A stretch of DNA of 64,000 nt from Gigaspora margarita (Eukaryota > Glomeromycota > Glomeromycetes > Diversisporales > Gigasporaceae). Positions within the stretch are counted from its first letter, which is position 1, and each line of letters starts with the position of its first letter. The stretch is taken from contig WTPW01000846.1 in NCBI GenBank assembly GCA_009809945.1, forward strand, positions 24,817 through 88,816, in the 5' to 3' direction. A program made the translations under genes and the position numbers. Shown here piece after piece: positions 23,016-34,541 of this stretch. A model generated the notes under the pieces. It had not been told where the DNA came from. It ran no database searches and saw only the letters and a program-made list of their open reading frames with translations.

Positions 23016-25064
23016 TTAATTGCGTAACAAAAAACATTTGCCATCTTTGGCATCAGGATCAAAAACTGCTGCAAAGAACGGTTCTTCAATAAGCGTATTC
23101 GTGTATTCAGGTCGTTCAAGAACGAAATTTTCAAAGTTTCCACAAAAGAATTCCGGATAACATTGTTGGCATTCTTTTGTTATGTGTGTATATAAGCTTA
23201 TAAATTTTGGCAACCGATTTTCAGCATTTTTAGATTCATTATTCTCGCTTAGTTTATATTTGGTCAAAGTTTCATTTCCTTCTGGTGGTTTTCTTTTTAT
23301 TTCCACATACTTAAATATTTTAGTAATAGGGACATTGATAAAGGAAAGAATGTTGAATTCACAATTGAGCAATTTAAAATATTTCTTCTCATTTAAGTTG
23401 TATCTATAAAGGCACATATGGCTTTTCTTGCCACATCGACTAAAATGATGACCAATGACTGAACAATCATTTAATTCATAAACAACTGGTGTGCCATATG
23501 CTAAATAATTATCTTCGGACGTTTTTAATACGTAATTTTCATTACACTGTTCAGAATTTATTACTTTTTTAGTACTATAAAGGCGATTACGGGCTGGAAT
23601 AAAATTTAAATTATAACCGACGACCATCCAACCAATCTTGACATGAAATTTTTTTTGCCCATCACAATTGGATTGGATGCAATTGATGACAATTTTTGGA
23701 ACCTTGGAATCTTGATCATCAATATATAACATGCAAGTGAATACCTTATCATCCGTGCCGAGAACAGTGGCAAAAACTTGCGGATCCATATCAGGATTTG
23801 AAAACATTTTCTCAATATCGATATCACTGTTCTTTACCAAGGTATCTCTGTAGCTGTCGAAATTAGAAATTTCAACATCGTCATAGTCTTGAACATTAGA
23901 GTAAATTATCGTTTTCCCATTAATTTCTCTGATTTGACTTTTTAATTTTTCATCCAGACATTCAAATATGCTTATAGGATCACGAAATTCAATTGGCACC
24001 CAATATTTAAAATCTTGCAATGAGGTTATCCACTCTTCTTCCTTTCCTTGATATGCCTTAATCTTATCACCGCCTAATATCAAGAAGTCCTGGTGTTTTA
24101 TAATGCTTCCACTTTTATTAGCTGTACCTGATTTATACTGAGCACTTAGGCCCTGACCATATACATTGAAACTTGCTGAAAAGGCTTTTAGGTAATTTCC
24201 TGAACTTACTGTCGTGTGTGTTATCTCATTGTAATGGTGCCTTCCGCCAAATAATACAATAGTAGGAATAAATTGTCCAAACTTTTCAATAATCTCCTTC
24301 ACATTGTTGAGACTTTGTGACTCAACCGCTTTTTGCACTGCCTCTTCAAATTCTTTGGTGGGTTGTAGATTATCTTTCTTGATAGTTATTACTGCCTTTC
24401 TAAAATATTTGAGAGCAACATTTGAAGATGCTTCAGAATGATTCTGTGGGGTATTTTCTGACTCTATTGAAAAGCTCAATTTTGGTGACTTTAGAAATAA
24501 GTCCTTATTTCGAACAAATTCGTCATTGGATGAAATCTCTTTCATATCAGTATATGTTTCATCAAAAACTTTGAAGTCACATCGTTTAATATTGTAAGAT
24601 TTTTTATCAGCTACGTCATCTACATTTTCTTCATATTTACGCCCATATCCCAGCTTAAATTTCCTTTCTAATTCACGCCAGCTTGGTCGAGGATTTTCTT
24701 TTAGATAGATTATATTTCCGTTTAAAATTTCTTCTAAAGTATATTCGTTTTCATGATCGATGTCAATTAATGCTTCATCTTTTATAAAGTTAATGCAATT
24801 AGTTATATTAACTGTAGTATAGCTTTCAAGTAGTGTTGTTCGCACTTTATTTAAATTATCGCTTTTATTCAAATTTGCCCATACATATTCAGCGCCATCG
24901 ATTTTAACACGTACTTTTATCTTTTCATTTACACTGATGGTTCCAGCATTAATTTTAGGCGAAAGATAAGGCTTAATATTTTGAACATCGGAACCGAAAT
25001 CTAGTATATTAGATTCTGATTCACTTTCAGAAGGTGTCGAATATAAAGTATTCTTTGAGGTGCT
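23016..25064 (-). CDS. MACPF-like domain block of gene 1
   Basis: A single open frame runs from 25064 to the stop at 23016-23018, about 680 codons. A TAG at 25065-25067 lies directly before it. The N-terminal part is Ser/Glu-rich, then comes a region with DGAEYVWANL and, centrally, FGQFIPTIVLFGGRHHY. The latter is reminiscent of the MACPF/perforin signature (Y/F-G-x-H/F ... G-G). It is followed by GGD...EEEWITSLQDFKYW and a Cys/His-containing C-terminus. Sister blocks occur in gene 2 and gene 3. In gene 2 the equivalent block is spliced to a kinase-FHA-GGDEF exon, so this block is probably the 3' half of the gene at 25260-27513. However, the donor at 25260 is phase 1 and I could not find an acceptor that joins without a stop. 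It may be separate, or the junction may be damaged. MACPF assignment is by motif only. Confidence 0.6.
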   Translation of the reverse strand, partial: STSKNTLYSTPSESESESNILDFGSDVQNIKPYLSPKINAGTISVNEKIKVRVKIDGAEYVWANLNKSDNLNKVRTTLLESYTTVNITNCINFIKDEALIDIDHENEYTLEEILNGNIIYLKENPRPSWRELERKFKLGYGRKYEENVDDVADKKSYNIKRCDFKVFDETYTDMKEISSNDEFVRNKDLFLKSPKLSFSIESENTPQNHSEASSNVALKYFRKAVITIKKDNLQPTKEFEEAVQKAVESQSLNNVKEIIEKFGQFIPTIVLFGGRHHYNEITHTTVSSGNYLKAFSASFNVYGQGLSAQYKSGTANKSGSIIKHQDFLILGGDKIKAYQGKEEEWITSLQDFKYWVPIEFRDPISIFECLDEKLKSQIREINGKTIIYSNVQDYDDVEISNFDSYRDTLVKNSDIDIEKMFSNPDMDPQVFATVLGTDDKVFTCMLYIDDQDSKVPKIVINCIQSNCDGQKKFHVKIGWMVVGYNLNFIPARNRLYSTKKVINSEQCNENYVLKTSEDNYLAYGTPVVYELNDCSVIGHHFSRCGKKSHMCLYRYNLNEKKYFKLLNCEFNILSFINVPITKIFKYVEIKRKPPEGNETLTKYKLSENNESKNAENRLPKFISLYTHITKECQQCYPEFFCGNFENFVLERPEYTNTLIEEPFFAAVFDPDAKDGKCFLLRN

Positions 25065-25259
25065 CTAAATATGCGGATCGCTGTTATGATTCTGCATGAA
25101 AAAATCAATACTACAGTATTAAAATATAATAAATAAATAACTATGGCACACTTACTTTTTCTATTATTTATTTATATAATATATGTTAAATTTTATGTTA
25201 AATACAAAATACTAAGTTAATGCTAACATAATTTTTATAAATAATAAATTATGACATAC

Positions 25260-27513
25260 GAATTGACTTTTGAACATTCTCCCATATTACTACTCGATTT
25301 TTACCATAGTCTTTGGCTTTCTTAGAAGCTTCATCAGCATGTTTAAGTAAGATTTCATAAGTCTCTACTGATGAATTCATTCCAGAAACACCAATACTAA
25401 GTGTAACAAGTAATCTTTTTTCATTGTAAGTAAATTGGTGAGCTTCGATAGAAGCTCGAATTTTTTCAGCCATTTCAGATGCCGACTTTAAATCGGTATC
25501 CCTGAGAGTAATGGTAAATTCGTCTCCACCAAAACGTGCAAAAATATCTTCATCACGAACAAGTGTATTTTGAATCAGTTTAGCTAATTCTTTTAAAACG
25601 TAGTCTCCAGCTTCATGATTATTTTCATCATTGATTCTTTTAAAGTGATCCAAATCAAAAAATAATAAACTCAAATTTTTCTTATTTTTAGTAGCATTCT
25701 CGAATTCATTTTTCAAGCTTTTCAACAAATAATCTTTGTTATAAATTTGTAAAGGTATATCAATGCAGTTCTCATACTCTCCAGCGGGAAGATATTGAAG
25801 AGTACAACGGCCCATTTTTATCTTATCATCTCTTTTCAAAGTATAAAAAGTACGAAATTTTAATCTTTCACCATTAACAAAAATTCCTAAATCAGAACCA
25901 AAGTCGATGATGTCGACTTTTCCTTGCTCACTTTTAATAATTGCATGCTTCCTAGCAACATTTTGATCTTTTATAATGATGTAATTTGAATTATTTCTTC
26001 CTATAGAAACTTCGCCTATTGGAATGAAAAAGTATTGATTTTGAGGTCTGCCTTCAATAACTTTTAAACACGCATCTTTTTTTGAGACAGAAATATTCTT
26101 TTTCTCCGAAAAAATTTCTGGAATGTAATCATGATCATGATATACATCATCAAACTCAATGTCTTCGAGACGATTAACGACTTCTTCGATTGATGGACGT
26201 TTTTTTTTCGGATTATTATTCCATGCATCACAATATAGCTCTTTGTAGTCTATAGGAGTTGAATTTATTGGATTTTCTCTCTCTCCATTTATAATTGAAA
26301 TTTTTAAATTATTTAGATCAAGTTTTTTATTATTGAAAGGAGGCTTGCTACTAGATATTTCCCATAATATAACTCCAAGACTGTAAATATCAGAAGATTT
26401 ATCAAAATTACAATTAGGGTCAAAACATTTAGGATCCACATAAGCAACATTTTCACCAGTAATTTCGGAAGCTATCTTTATTTTATCATCGTTGTCGAGA
26501 GATATGGATGAGCTAAAGCCTATAATCATTAGTTTACCATTGTGATTCATTATGGTTTTTGAGCTCTATTATTTTTTTTAAAAAAAAAAAAAAGAAAGTA
26601 AATAAAATATTGAAATAATGAAGTATTTTTGAACGATGAATTGCGTTTAAATTGAATAAAATTATGCTAACCAGATTACAATGTACAATGTTCGCCATAT
26701 GAATGTATTTCAAGCCATTGGCAATTTCTTTGGCCATTTTTATTTTGTGTTGCCAGTCTTTTGAGAATCCTTCTTCATTGATCAAATGCTCCCTAAGAGT
26801 TTTATTAAAACAATACTGAAGAACCATTGAGTGAAATTTTTTGGAGGGATCTAAGATAATGAAATATAAATAAAAAGAACACACAAAAAAATAGTAAAAA
26901 ATTAAATAAATATGGGCTAGGTGCTACAAAAAGGGAAGATATTGACGAAAAAATCTTTGGAAAATCAATTTTATGTTGTAAATCTTATATCAAAGAAAAT
27001 GTAAACTTTAAGGAGCTATATTGCAAAATTTTATTCACACAATATCTTAAGTGAAAAATGATTCTAATCTTATTTTTAAATTGATTTATATAAAAAACAT
27101 CTTTTGAAAAAATTGCCAATTTCGTCCCTATTTGCAACACCTAGCCGATATATAAGCAAATACCTTGAGTAATGCCAACAAATCCGATTACATTTTCATT
27201 AGCTTTAATTTTTTTTAAGTTGTTTATCTACTTATTTGTAAGGTTAGTATAAATGATCGAATGAGACATATATAGTTTTACAACGACATACCTCTCTGTC
27301 AAATTTTTTGTAATACTCAGCTTTATTATTTATTTTTAAATATTTGAGGACCACATGACTTTTATTAGGTTCCATAGATTCCAGATATGCCACACTTAAC
27401 CTATCCGAAATCGTTTCTACGTTTTGAAATTCACTGTAATTAAAAAACTCTTTCCGAAATATATATTGGATATTATTGAGAAACCAGTCCATATTTTGTG
27501 AAAAGAATTCCAT
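25260..27513 (-). CDS. Gene 1: pseudokinase-FHA-GGDEF protein
   Basis: Minus strand; predicted exons 27513-27292, 27227-27164, 26850-26672 and 26565-25260, with phases agreeing at each join and GTATGT, GTATTT, GTTAGC and GTATGT donors. The start is ATG at 27513. Exons 1-3 form a TKL-type kinase fold: the VVLK lysine is kept, but the catalytic loop reads VHCNL (HRD aspartate changed to Asn, codon 26675-26677) and the DFG position reads GFS (26512-26520), so it should be a pseudokinase. The C-lobe motif SDIYSLGVILWEISS follows. Then comes an FHA domain (SIGRNNSNYIIIKD, RKHAII, FVNGERL) and a full GGDEF domain: FFDLDHFKRIND for metal and nucleotide binding, RDED as an I-site, FGGDEF at 25516-25530, and TLSIGVS. 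FHA-GGDEF pairs are bacterial in style. The predicted reaction is 2 GTP to cyclic di-GMP, if active. It is paralogous to gene 2. Confidence 0.75.
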
Positions 27514-28569
27514 TTATTATCGAATGTAATTATGTACGTATTTTACGAAGAACAAAGTTTATAGTTGTAACCATATTGAAATAAATATAAAATTTTGTGC
27601 AGATCCGAGAACTTGTGTCATGGGGGTAATGTTGTACATGCATTGTATATGTGGAACCTGGGTCTGAACACAATAAAATATTTTCAAAATTACTAAAAAA
27701 AGGCAAAATATATTTACATTTTATTTGTCAAATTAGTTTCTCAAAAGCTTCGTCGATCGTAAGTAGCTTCGTCAAGAATTTTCGCGAGTAACACAAACTA
27801 AGATCTAAGTGCTTGAAGATAGAAATTTAAGGTTAGAGCGTTGGTTTGAAAATATAGTACTACCCTATATGTAAATTTTTGTTTATTTAGTCGGTTTAAG
27901 CCCGAATTCAATAAAAAAATTTTTGGGGACGTACGCTCAGATAATTCTGATCATTCGACTCAGATAGATTAGATAGTTCAGATAGTTCAGATAATTCAGT
28001 AAGATACATAATATGATAAAACATTTTTGCGAAATTATTATTTATGCACTTTCATTGTTATTTTTGATAGCGCTAGTAAAAATAAAAAAAATATCACGAA
28101 TTTATGGGCGGTCAAAGTAATAACCAAGGAATTTGACAAAACCAAGTTTTTAGATTAATCAGATATATTTTTTAAAGTAATTTAATAAGATACATAATAA
28201 TGATAAAATATTTTTGCGAAATTATATTTATGCACTTTCATTGTTATTTTTGCTTGTGCTAGTAAAAATAAAAAATATATATCAACGAAAAAAGAATATA
28301 TGGGCGGTCAAAAGTAAAAACCAAGGAATTTGACCTTTTTTTAAAAAACGAGTTTTTAGATTAATCAGATATATTTTTTAAGGCTAAATCTTTTTTATTT
28401 AAAACGAAAATATTATCATTAGTAAATTTTATAGTCGTTTAAAAACTTTTAAATGGGGGTAAATTCTACATACTGCATAAATTACATTCTTGACATCTAT
28501 ATAACCCTCTAACCCTAACTGCATCAAAAAGTAACTATTGTTTTTACCCGCTTTAGCGATCCCCTTTAA
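27514..28569. other. Upstream region of gene 1, with a ~185-bp tandem duplication
   Basis: 27514-27990 is non-coding and would contain the gene 1 promoter. At about 28000-28180 and 28187-28380 the same segment occurs twice in tandem: AAGATACATAATATGATAAA, TTTTTGCGAAATTAT, TATGGGCGGTCAAA, and GTTTTTAGATTAATCAGAT at the end. No gene seen. Confidence 0.55.
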
Positions 28570-29025
28570 CATATGCTCCGATTTTTGGAATTTAAAAAGT
28601 AGAGCTTATTTTTTAAAAAAATTTAAAGCTAAAATAACTTGTGATCTACTGGTCCATTTTAAATGATTAACTAACAAAATGTTCGTCTCTTTGAGACAAT
28701 TTCAACAAGCCAAAAATCATTAAAACCCAATCACAGGATCATGAGAAAATGCGCTGTCAAATAAGTGACGCACCTGTGGGTGAGGAAACGGTTAGACATA
28801 GATCTAACCAATTTCCTCACCTACAGGTGCGTCACTTATTTGATAGCGCATCTTCTCATGATCTGTGGTTAGATTTTAATGATTTGGGCTCGTTGAAATT
28901 GTCTCAAAGAGACGAACATTTTGGTAGTAAAATTATTTAAAACGGACTAGTAGATTACAAGTTTTTTAGCTTTGAAGTTTTAAAAAATAAGCTCTACTTA
29001 TAAATTCCAAAAATCGGAGCATATG
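28570..29025. mobile_element. 456-bp near-perfect palindrome (foldback element)
   Basis: The left end CATATGCTCCGATTTTTGGA pairs with TCCAAAAATCGGAGCATATG at the right end. Pairing continues inward through GTTCGTCTCTTTGAGACAAT and CAAATAAGTGACGCACCTGT to a centre near 28797. Only a few mismatches are visible over arms of about 220 bp. A cruciform or long hairpin RNA is possible. The 63-codon open frame spanning the centre is an artefact of the palindrome. Confidence 0.85.
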
Positions 29026-30016
29026 AGTAGTAAAATCGGCTATATTATTGCACAGTGTGGTCGGATTTGTTCTACCAGGAATTTCTAAATTAGTGGTAAA
29101 TTCGGAGTTCTTTCACGGAAGTATTCCCAAGTTTGTGTTTCCATAATATTTGTTTGATCTTCAGCTTGGGGTATGTTGCTCTATTTGTGGAATTTGTGTG
29201 TATTTCAAATTTAAATCTTGTATTCCAGAATTTTTGTACAATGTTTTCTTCTTTGGATAAGTCTGATATGAGGCTATTCCTTGGGTTTGAATATAGATAG
29301 GTATTTGTGTCCTTTATATATTTTTTCAATTTTTTGTATCTTTTGTTTGATTCTTCAAAGTGGTTTGCACTATTGCTTGAAGTTTCTTTTTATACTTTAC
29401 TAAGGTTTGTATTCATATGAGAAGAGTTTTCCAAAATTAAGTTCAATTACTGGGAAATCTTAATTTATTTCTGGTAGTTGTTCAAATGGTATCTCTATGT
29501 CAATATCTTTGAAGAATGCTTTGGATTCTATTTGATTCTTTGATTTTTCTGCTTTTATTTGTTGTAAGTGCAATTGCTGTATATAGTCTTCTTTAATCAT
29601 TTTTGATATTTCTTGTTCATATGTATTTATTTTTTCTTTTATTAATTCTATGTTTTCTTCAAGTACTAGTACTAATTCTTTAATACATCTTTAATTTTAT
29701 AGATCTAATATTTTTGGTTTGATATGTTGTGGTTTAAGGTTTTCTAATAGATATATGAATATTGCTAAGGTTACTATATATTTTGCTTCTTTCTGTAGGC
29801 AGTCTTCTGCTCTCCATTCTTGGGTTAAATAATATGATTGTTGAAATATTTTTAGTAGTTTTTCATTTCTCAATACAATTTCTGTTTTTTTTCAAAGCAT
29901 TCTCTAATTACACATGCTTTCATACATTCATTTCTGTTATATTCTGCTTTTTCTCCAGGTCCATTAAATTTTAAGTAAAAGTTCTTTTCTGGGTCTATCC
30001 TTTGTGATAATAAAAT
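29026..30016 (-). pseudogene. A-rich decayed coding sequence, minus strand, unknown
   Basis: Read on the minus strand, this region shows protein-like stretches separated by stops, for example QTNIMETQTWEYFRERTPNL and IEIPFEQLPEI followed by PVIELNFGKLF. It looks like the remains of a large mobile-element protein. The LTR element at 30022-35026 interrupts it, and similar A-rich minus-strand coding relics resume at about 35350-37880. I cannot assign a family. Confidence 0.35.
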
Positions 30017-30021
30017 ACCGT

Positions 30022-30507
30022 TGTTGTGGCCTTGGGAGAGACTTCCAAAACTCGTATACCAATTTAGCTACTGGGCCACAATCATTAAGGGTTCGGAAAT
30101 TTATAAACGAATGTATTTTATTAAATATTTTTAGAGAGCGATTTATTAGATTTTGGGAGAGCGAATTATATACATATGCGTGTGGAAGAAAATTATATAC
30201 AAGAAAAATTAAAGAAGAATAAACTTATTATTCCTTCTCTTCATATAATGATCCTTTTATATTCCCACCAGAATTACCCGATTACCAAGAATGAGGTAAG
30301 AGCTACGAATATTTACAATGTGGTAATGGGAATTTACTACGCAGAAATGTAGTAATGGGAAGAAAATGAAGTAATAACCGTGAGAAGAAAAATGTAGTAA
30401 TCGGTACGGGTAACCGACCGATCATCAAAATGTAGTCATCGATTCCCGTGATTAGAAATCGGGCTAAAATCGAACCCCATCGGAAATAAAAAAATTTTTG
30501 ACCAACA
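30022..30507 (-). repeat. LTR (3' LTR in element orientation)
   Basis: It matches 34542-35026 with only scattered differences, which suggests a fairly recent insertion. It starts TGTTGTGGCC and ends CCAACA on the plus strand. Confidence 0.9.
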
Positions 30508-30634
30508 TCTTCCCCCGCTTGAAACATGAGCTCCGTCGAATCCCTAACAATTTCTTTTTGGTGGATTTGTTTGCCGGATTGACTTCAAGACTATAGGTTT
30601 TTTTTTTATTTTTTTATTTTTATTTTTTTTCGTT

Positions 30635-33600
30635 TTACATGTTTCGATCCACATGATTGCTGCGGGTTACTTTCGCTAGCTTTCTTTCCCCTTTTTTTTT
30701 TTTTTTTTCCCCATCACCAAGGTTATTATGGATAAATAGCCTTTTAACCAAAAGCATTATTATTGGTGCTTTTCCACCATCGATACCAGCTCTAAATTCG
30801 TAAGTCACATGATCATTCTGGATTTTCCCAAATCCATTCGGTCTGTGCTTTCTTCGCTTTCTTTTATACTTTAGTAGTTCTGCGGTTTTACATCTATTAA
30901 TCCACCTTTTTATTCGGGACCTAATTGTAATCTCATTTGCTACGTTATTTCCTTTATGCTCTTTAGTATTCCACTCGGGTTCCACTTTCATATCAAGAAT
31001 ATCATCTCCGTCTTTGCACGGCGGTATGTTTAATATGGGCTTCTCCTGTTCCTTTACTGACTTCACACCCCTGGTATTTCCGACTTTCATCATCCACGAT
31101 TTACAAGCTTCATCAAGACTTCTTACACGTATCCTTTTTCCTTTACTATCACTTTCCTTTCGTTTCGGTAATTCCTTTTCTCCTTTAGTCGAATCGATCT
31201 GAACTTTGAATAATTCGACTTTCATTTTCCATGCAGCGCAAGCAACCTCCAAACTTCCATACCTTTCGAATGATGCTTCGCCTCCAGTTTCAATTCTATT
31301 CGATGAGCTTTTGGGGCAATTACTGATATCTTTTTCTTTCTCGAACCTTACTTTATTTTTAAATGAATGCCCAAGTTTATTAATCCTGTCAACCTGGTTT
31401 AGTTCTGCACGGTGAGTTTCCACTTTATTTTCTTCCCTAGTTATGTCTATATCATTTCGGTAACAACGTTTAAGAGCATACGTTGTACCGATATGACCCA
31501 TGTCCGCAGGTTTTTGATAATTACCGAATACCTTGGGTTCACGTTTTTCAATCCCGGTTTTGTTTTGATTAGAGTTAACAAAATCGTTCACTCCTTCAAC
31601 ACAACCCATCTTTGACTTTTGATTACCAACGAATGCCTGATGCTCATCCTCTTTGACTCGAGACCCAGCCACTTTTTCTCGGTCGAATACTGACAAAACG
31701 TGGCAGTCTTTATTATTACATTTCACCACAGCCACTCTATCATTATCAACTGCTCTCAATCCTTCATCCTCAGTACCGACCTTACCATCATCAATCATTC
31801 TTATGGGCCATTCGTTTTTTCCATTATTCATTTGCCATCGGTCAAGGTCACATGCTCCATCATCATGGTCGACCTTTTTGAATTCTTGACAATTAACGAA
31901 TGCCTTAGGTTTATCTTTTTCGACCTCCATTTCATTCTGGTGACAATGGAAAAAATTATTCGAGGTAGGTACCAATGTTTGATTATTGTCAAGTGCCTTA
32001 CGTTCAGTCTTTCCACTTCTAACCCCATTTCGATAGTCACCTCCATGGTTAAACAAAGTTCGAATGTCTTCCAACGGACCCTCTGGACCGTCCGTCATTA
32101 CACCCTTATCAGATATATCCTTTTTACCTGAAACTCCATTTTCTTTACTTTCTAACTTTCTACTTCCAAGTCTTAGTCTTTCAACCAAAACCTTTTTCCG
32201 CGGTTTGTCAAGATCGGCCACTATGGGTGGGTCAACGAACTTGACTTTCTTTTCTTTATTTTTATCTTTGCGACCATTCATTTCATTTTGAAAAGCAGTA
32301 GTTGGCCCAGCACAATTCAAAGGGTGTTCAACTCTTTTTTGGCCGTCCGTATCATATGAAGGCTGGATATTACTGCTATTATCCTTGACAGCCGAAACAA
32401 CCTCCTGTAATAGAAAAACCATTTGTTCTATCAGATTTCTTATTGCTGGGAGCACAGGAGTTGCTATTCGTGGAGTCGGAGGGGGCACTACTTGGGACGA
32501 TTGGGAAGGGTTTGTCATTAAGGTGGGTACTGTAGCTAAAATTGTGACAGGCTCAGCCACACGTAGGCTATGCGCCATTGTTATTTCACAAAACTGAGCC
32601 CTTTCCACAGCTTCCAAAAGGGTACTTGGTATAAATTGTTGGACGGACAACACCAAATCCGGACGAAGACCTTGCATGAACATTTGGGCCTTTACTACCT
32701 CGGGGTCAGTGTTTAAAATTCAAATCGAAAGTTATGTTCTCAAAAGAGCATAATTTAAATTTTTATTGTTCTCAAAAACTTTTTAGTGTTCATTGTATAT
32801 TAAATATATTGAACATTAATTTTTAAAGAATGTTCATGTTTATATTAGCTTCAAACAATATTGAAATATATTATTTTATTAATTTACAACAAAATTAATT
32901 CAAATTAATAAAATCAATAATATAATAATTAATTCTATAATCAAGTTTGCACTATTCTTGGTATGCTAATTGAAAATTAAGCTTTTCTTATACTACACTT
33001 ACTTACTTGTAGTTTAACATATTGTGAGTTAAAGTTATATCTAACTTTTAATAATAAAATAAGTAGATTATAAATAAATAATTTATGCTCTGATAGTTAA
33101 TATAATAAATAAAATAATTTTTAATAAAGAATTCTATTGTTAATAGAATAATAACTTATTTGAAAATAAATTTTTACTTACAATTTATGCACTAAGTTCA
33201 TGTTATCTATTAATAATTTTTTAAACTTTGTATATGANTCTTTGTATTTTTTCAACATAATACAATGTATTATACAATTTAATTTCTAATAATTTTGTTA
33301 AAACATCAAGTGCTTTTTATATTTGCTTATAGTAAAACAAGCCTTTCTATAATATTTTACTAATGCTACTATTAGTTAATACACTAAATTAGAATCCAGT
33401 TACTTTGTTATTTAACTATTTAAACTTTGTATTAACAAATACTTTGTGTCTTTTTTATTTCTTAGTATTGGCATATCATTTGACCCAAATCATNTATATA
33501 TAAGTTTACACAATAATGATACTCTCAATATAAAAAACACACTTCATAGCTAATAAATGTTTTATTTTAAAATCTTTAAAGGTTATTTCTTAAATATTTA

Positions 33601-34448
33601 TTTGTTATCCATATTGTACAACTTTAAACATATGTGCTATACATAGTATATATATATGTACAGAATTTGTCATGATCAAGTTATATTATCAAATTGATAA
33701 ACATTTTATATAATTTATTGTTCTTATTAGTAAATCCAGAACATAAAAATTTTATAAATGTTCTCTTTGAGAACATTTCAAGAGTACAAAATGTTCTCAA
33801 ATAAGAGAACCTTTTTTTAAATATCAATGTTCTTAAAAAAACTCAAATGTTCATTGAGAACTATGAGAACATTGAATTTTAAACACTGCTCGGGGTACTG
33901 ATTTTCAACCTTCGACATATGATGAAAGAACATCATCATATCGGCGGCGTATTGCTCTACTGTTTCCAAGGCACCTTGCCTTCGGGTTAATAGCTCTGTA
34001 CTCCACTGGGTCATCAAAGTCAGAGTACAAAAATTCAAAAGAAACTGGTGTACGAAACTTTGGTCCTGGACACACCCATTATCCCAATATAGAATCCTTG
34101 GTTCTTTACTTTTTCGATGTTCCCACCAATATGCAGCCAGGCCCATCAAACTGGCACCTCCAACAGCAAGCTTTCTTGCGCCCACAATTCTATTCGCCTC
34201 GAAAGCGCTATTAACCAAATCTAGCCATTCAACCGGGTCCTGATTTCCTCCTGCATAGGTCAGGATCTTTACGAAAGTTTGTTCCTCAAAATTCATTTGG
34301 GATTCTTGTGTTCAGTTCAAAACGTTCACCATTTCCTGAAACAATTGTTGCAGATTGTCGAGTTGATTCTTGTTTTCTAAACCGTAATCGTTGTTGCGGA
34401 ACATCCTATTTTCGTTAACTCTGCTACTATCATTTATCAGATTCGACA
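30635..34448 (-). pseudogene. Retrotransposon gag-type polyprotein, split by a hAT-like element
   Basis: The reading frame starts at ATG 34448 (MSNLINDSSRVNENRM) and meets an in-frame TGA at 34312-34314. It continues from the Met at 34296 with gag-like sequence: GNQDPVEWLDLVNSAFEANR, YWWEHRKS and QGALETVEQYAADMMMFFHH. At 33888 it is cut by an 1182-bp element (32707-33888) with a perfect target duplication. On the far side it resumes with FMQGLRPDLVLSVQQFIPST and runs as one frame to 30635. The long C-terminal part (about 600 residues) is highly charged, Lys/Glu/Asp-rich, and has no zinc knuckle or polymerase motif that I recognise. Apart from the insertion and the one TGA the frame is open, so decay is recent. 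Confidence 0.75.
32707..33888. mobile_element. hAT-type non-autonomous element inserted in gag
   Basis: The ends CAGTGTTTAAAATTCAA and TTGAATTTTAAACACTG are perfect inverted repeats. CTCGGGGT is duplicated exactly on both sides (32699-32706 and 33889-33896). The 8-bp duplication and CAGTG-type ends are hAT hallmarks. The interior is very AT-rich and non-coding, with repeated TGTTCTC words near both ends. A related partial copy begins at 41995. Confidence 0.92.
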
Positions 34449-34541
34449 TATTTTTCCACATTATTTAAAGCTTTAATAACACCCTTTATTACAAGAAGGC
34501 ATGGGAATTAAACGATCATTCCACACAATCGGCACCAAAAA

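Noticed and set aside
31700..32131. Plus-strand frames inside 31.0-32.6 kb
   Set aside because: They are antisense shadows of the 682-codon minus-strand gag frame.
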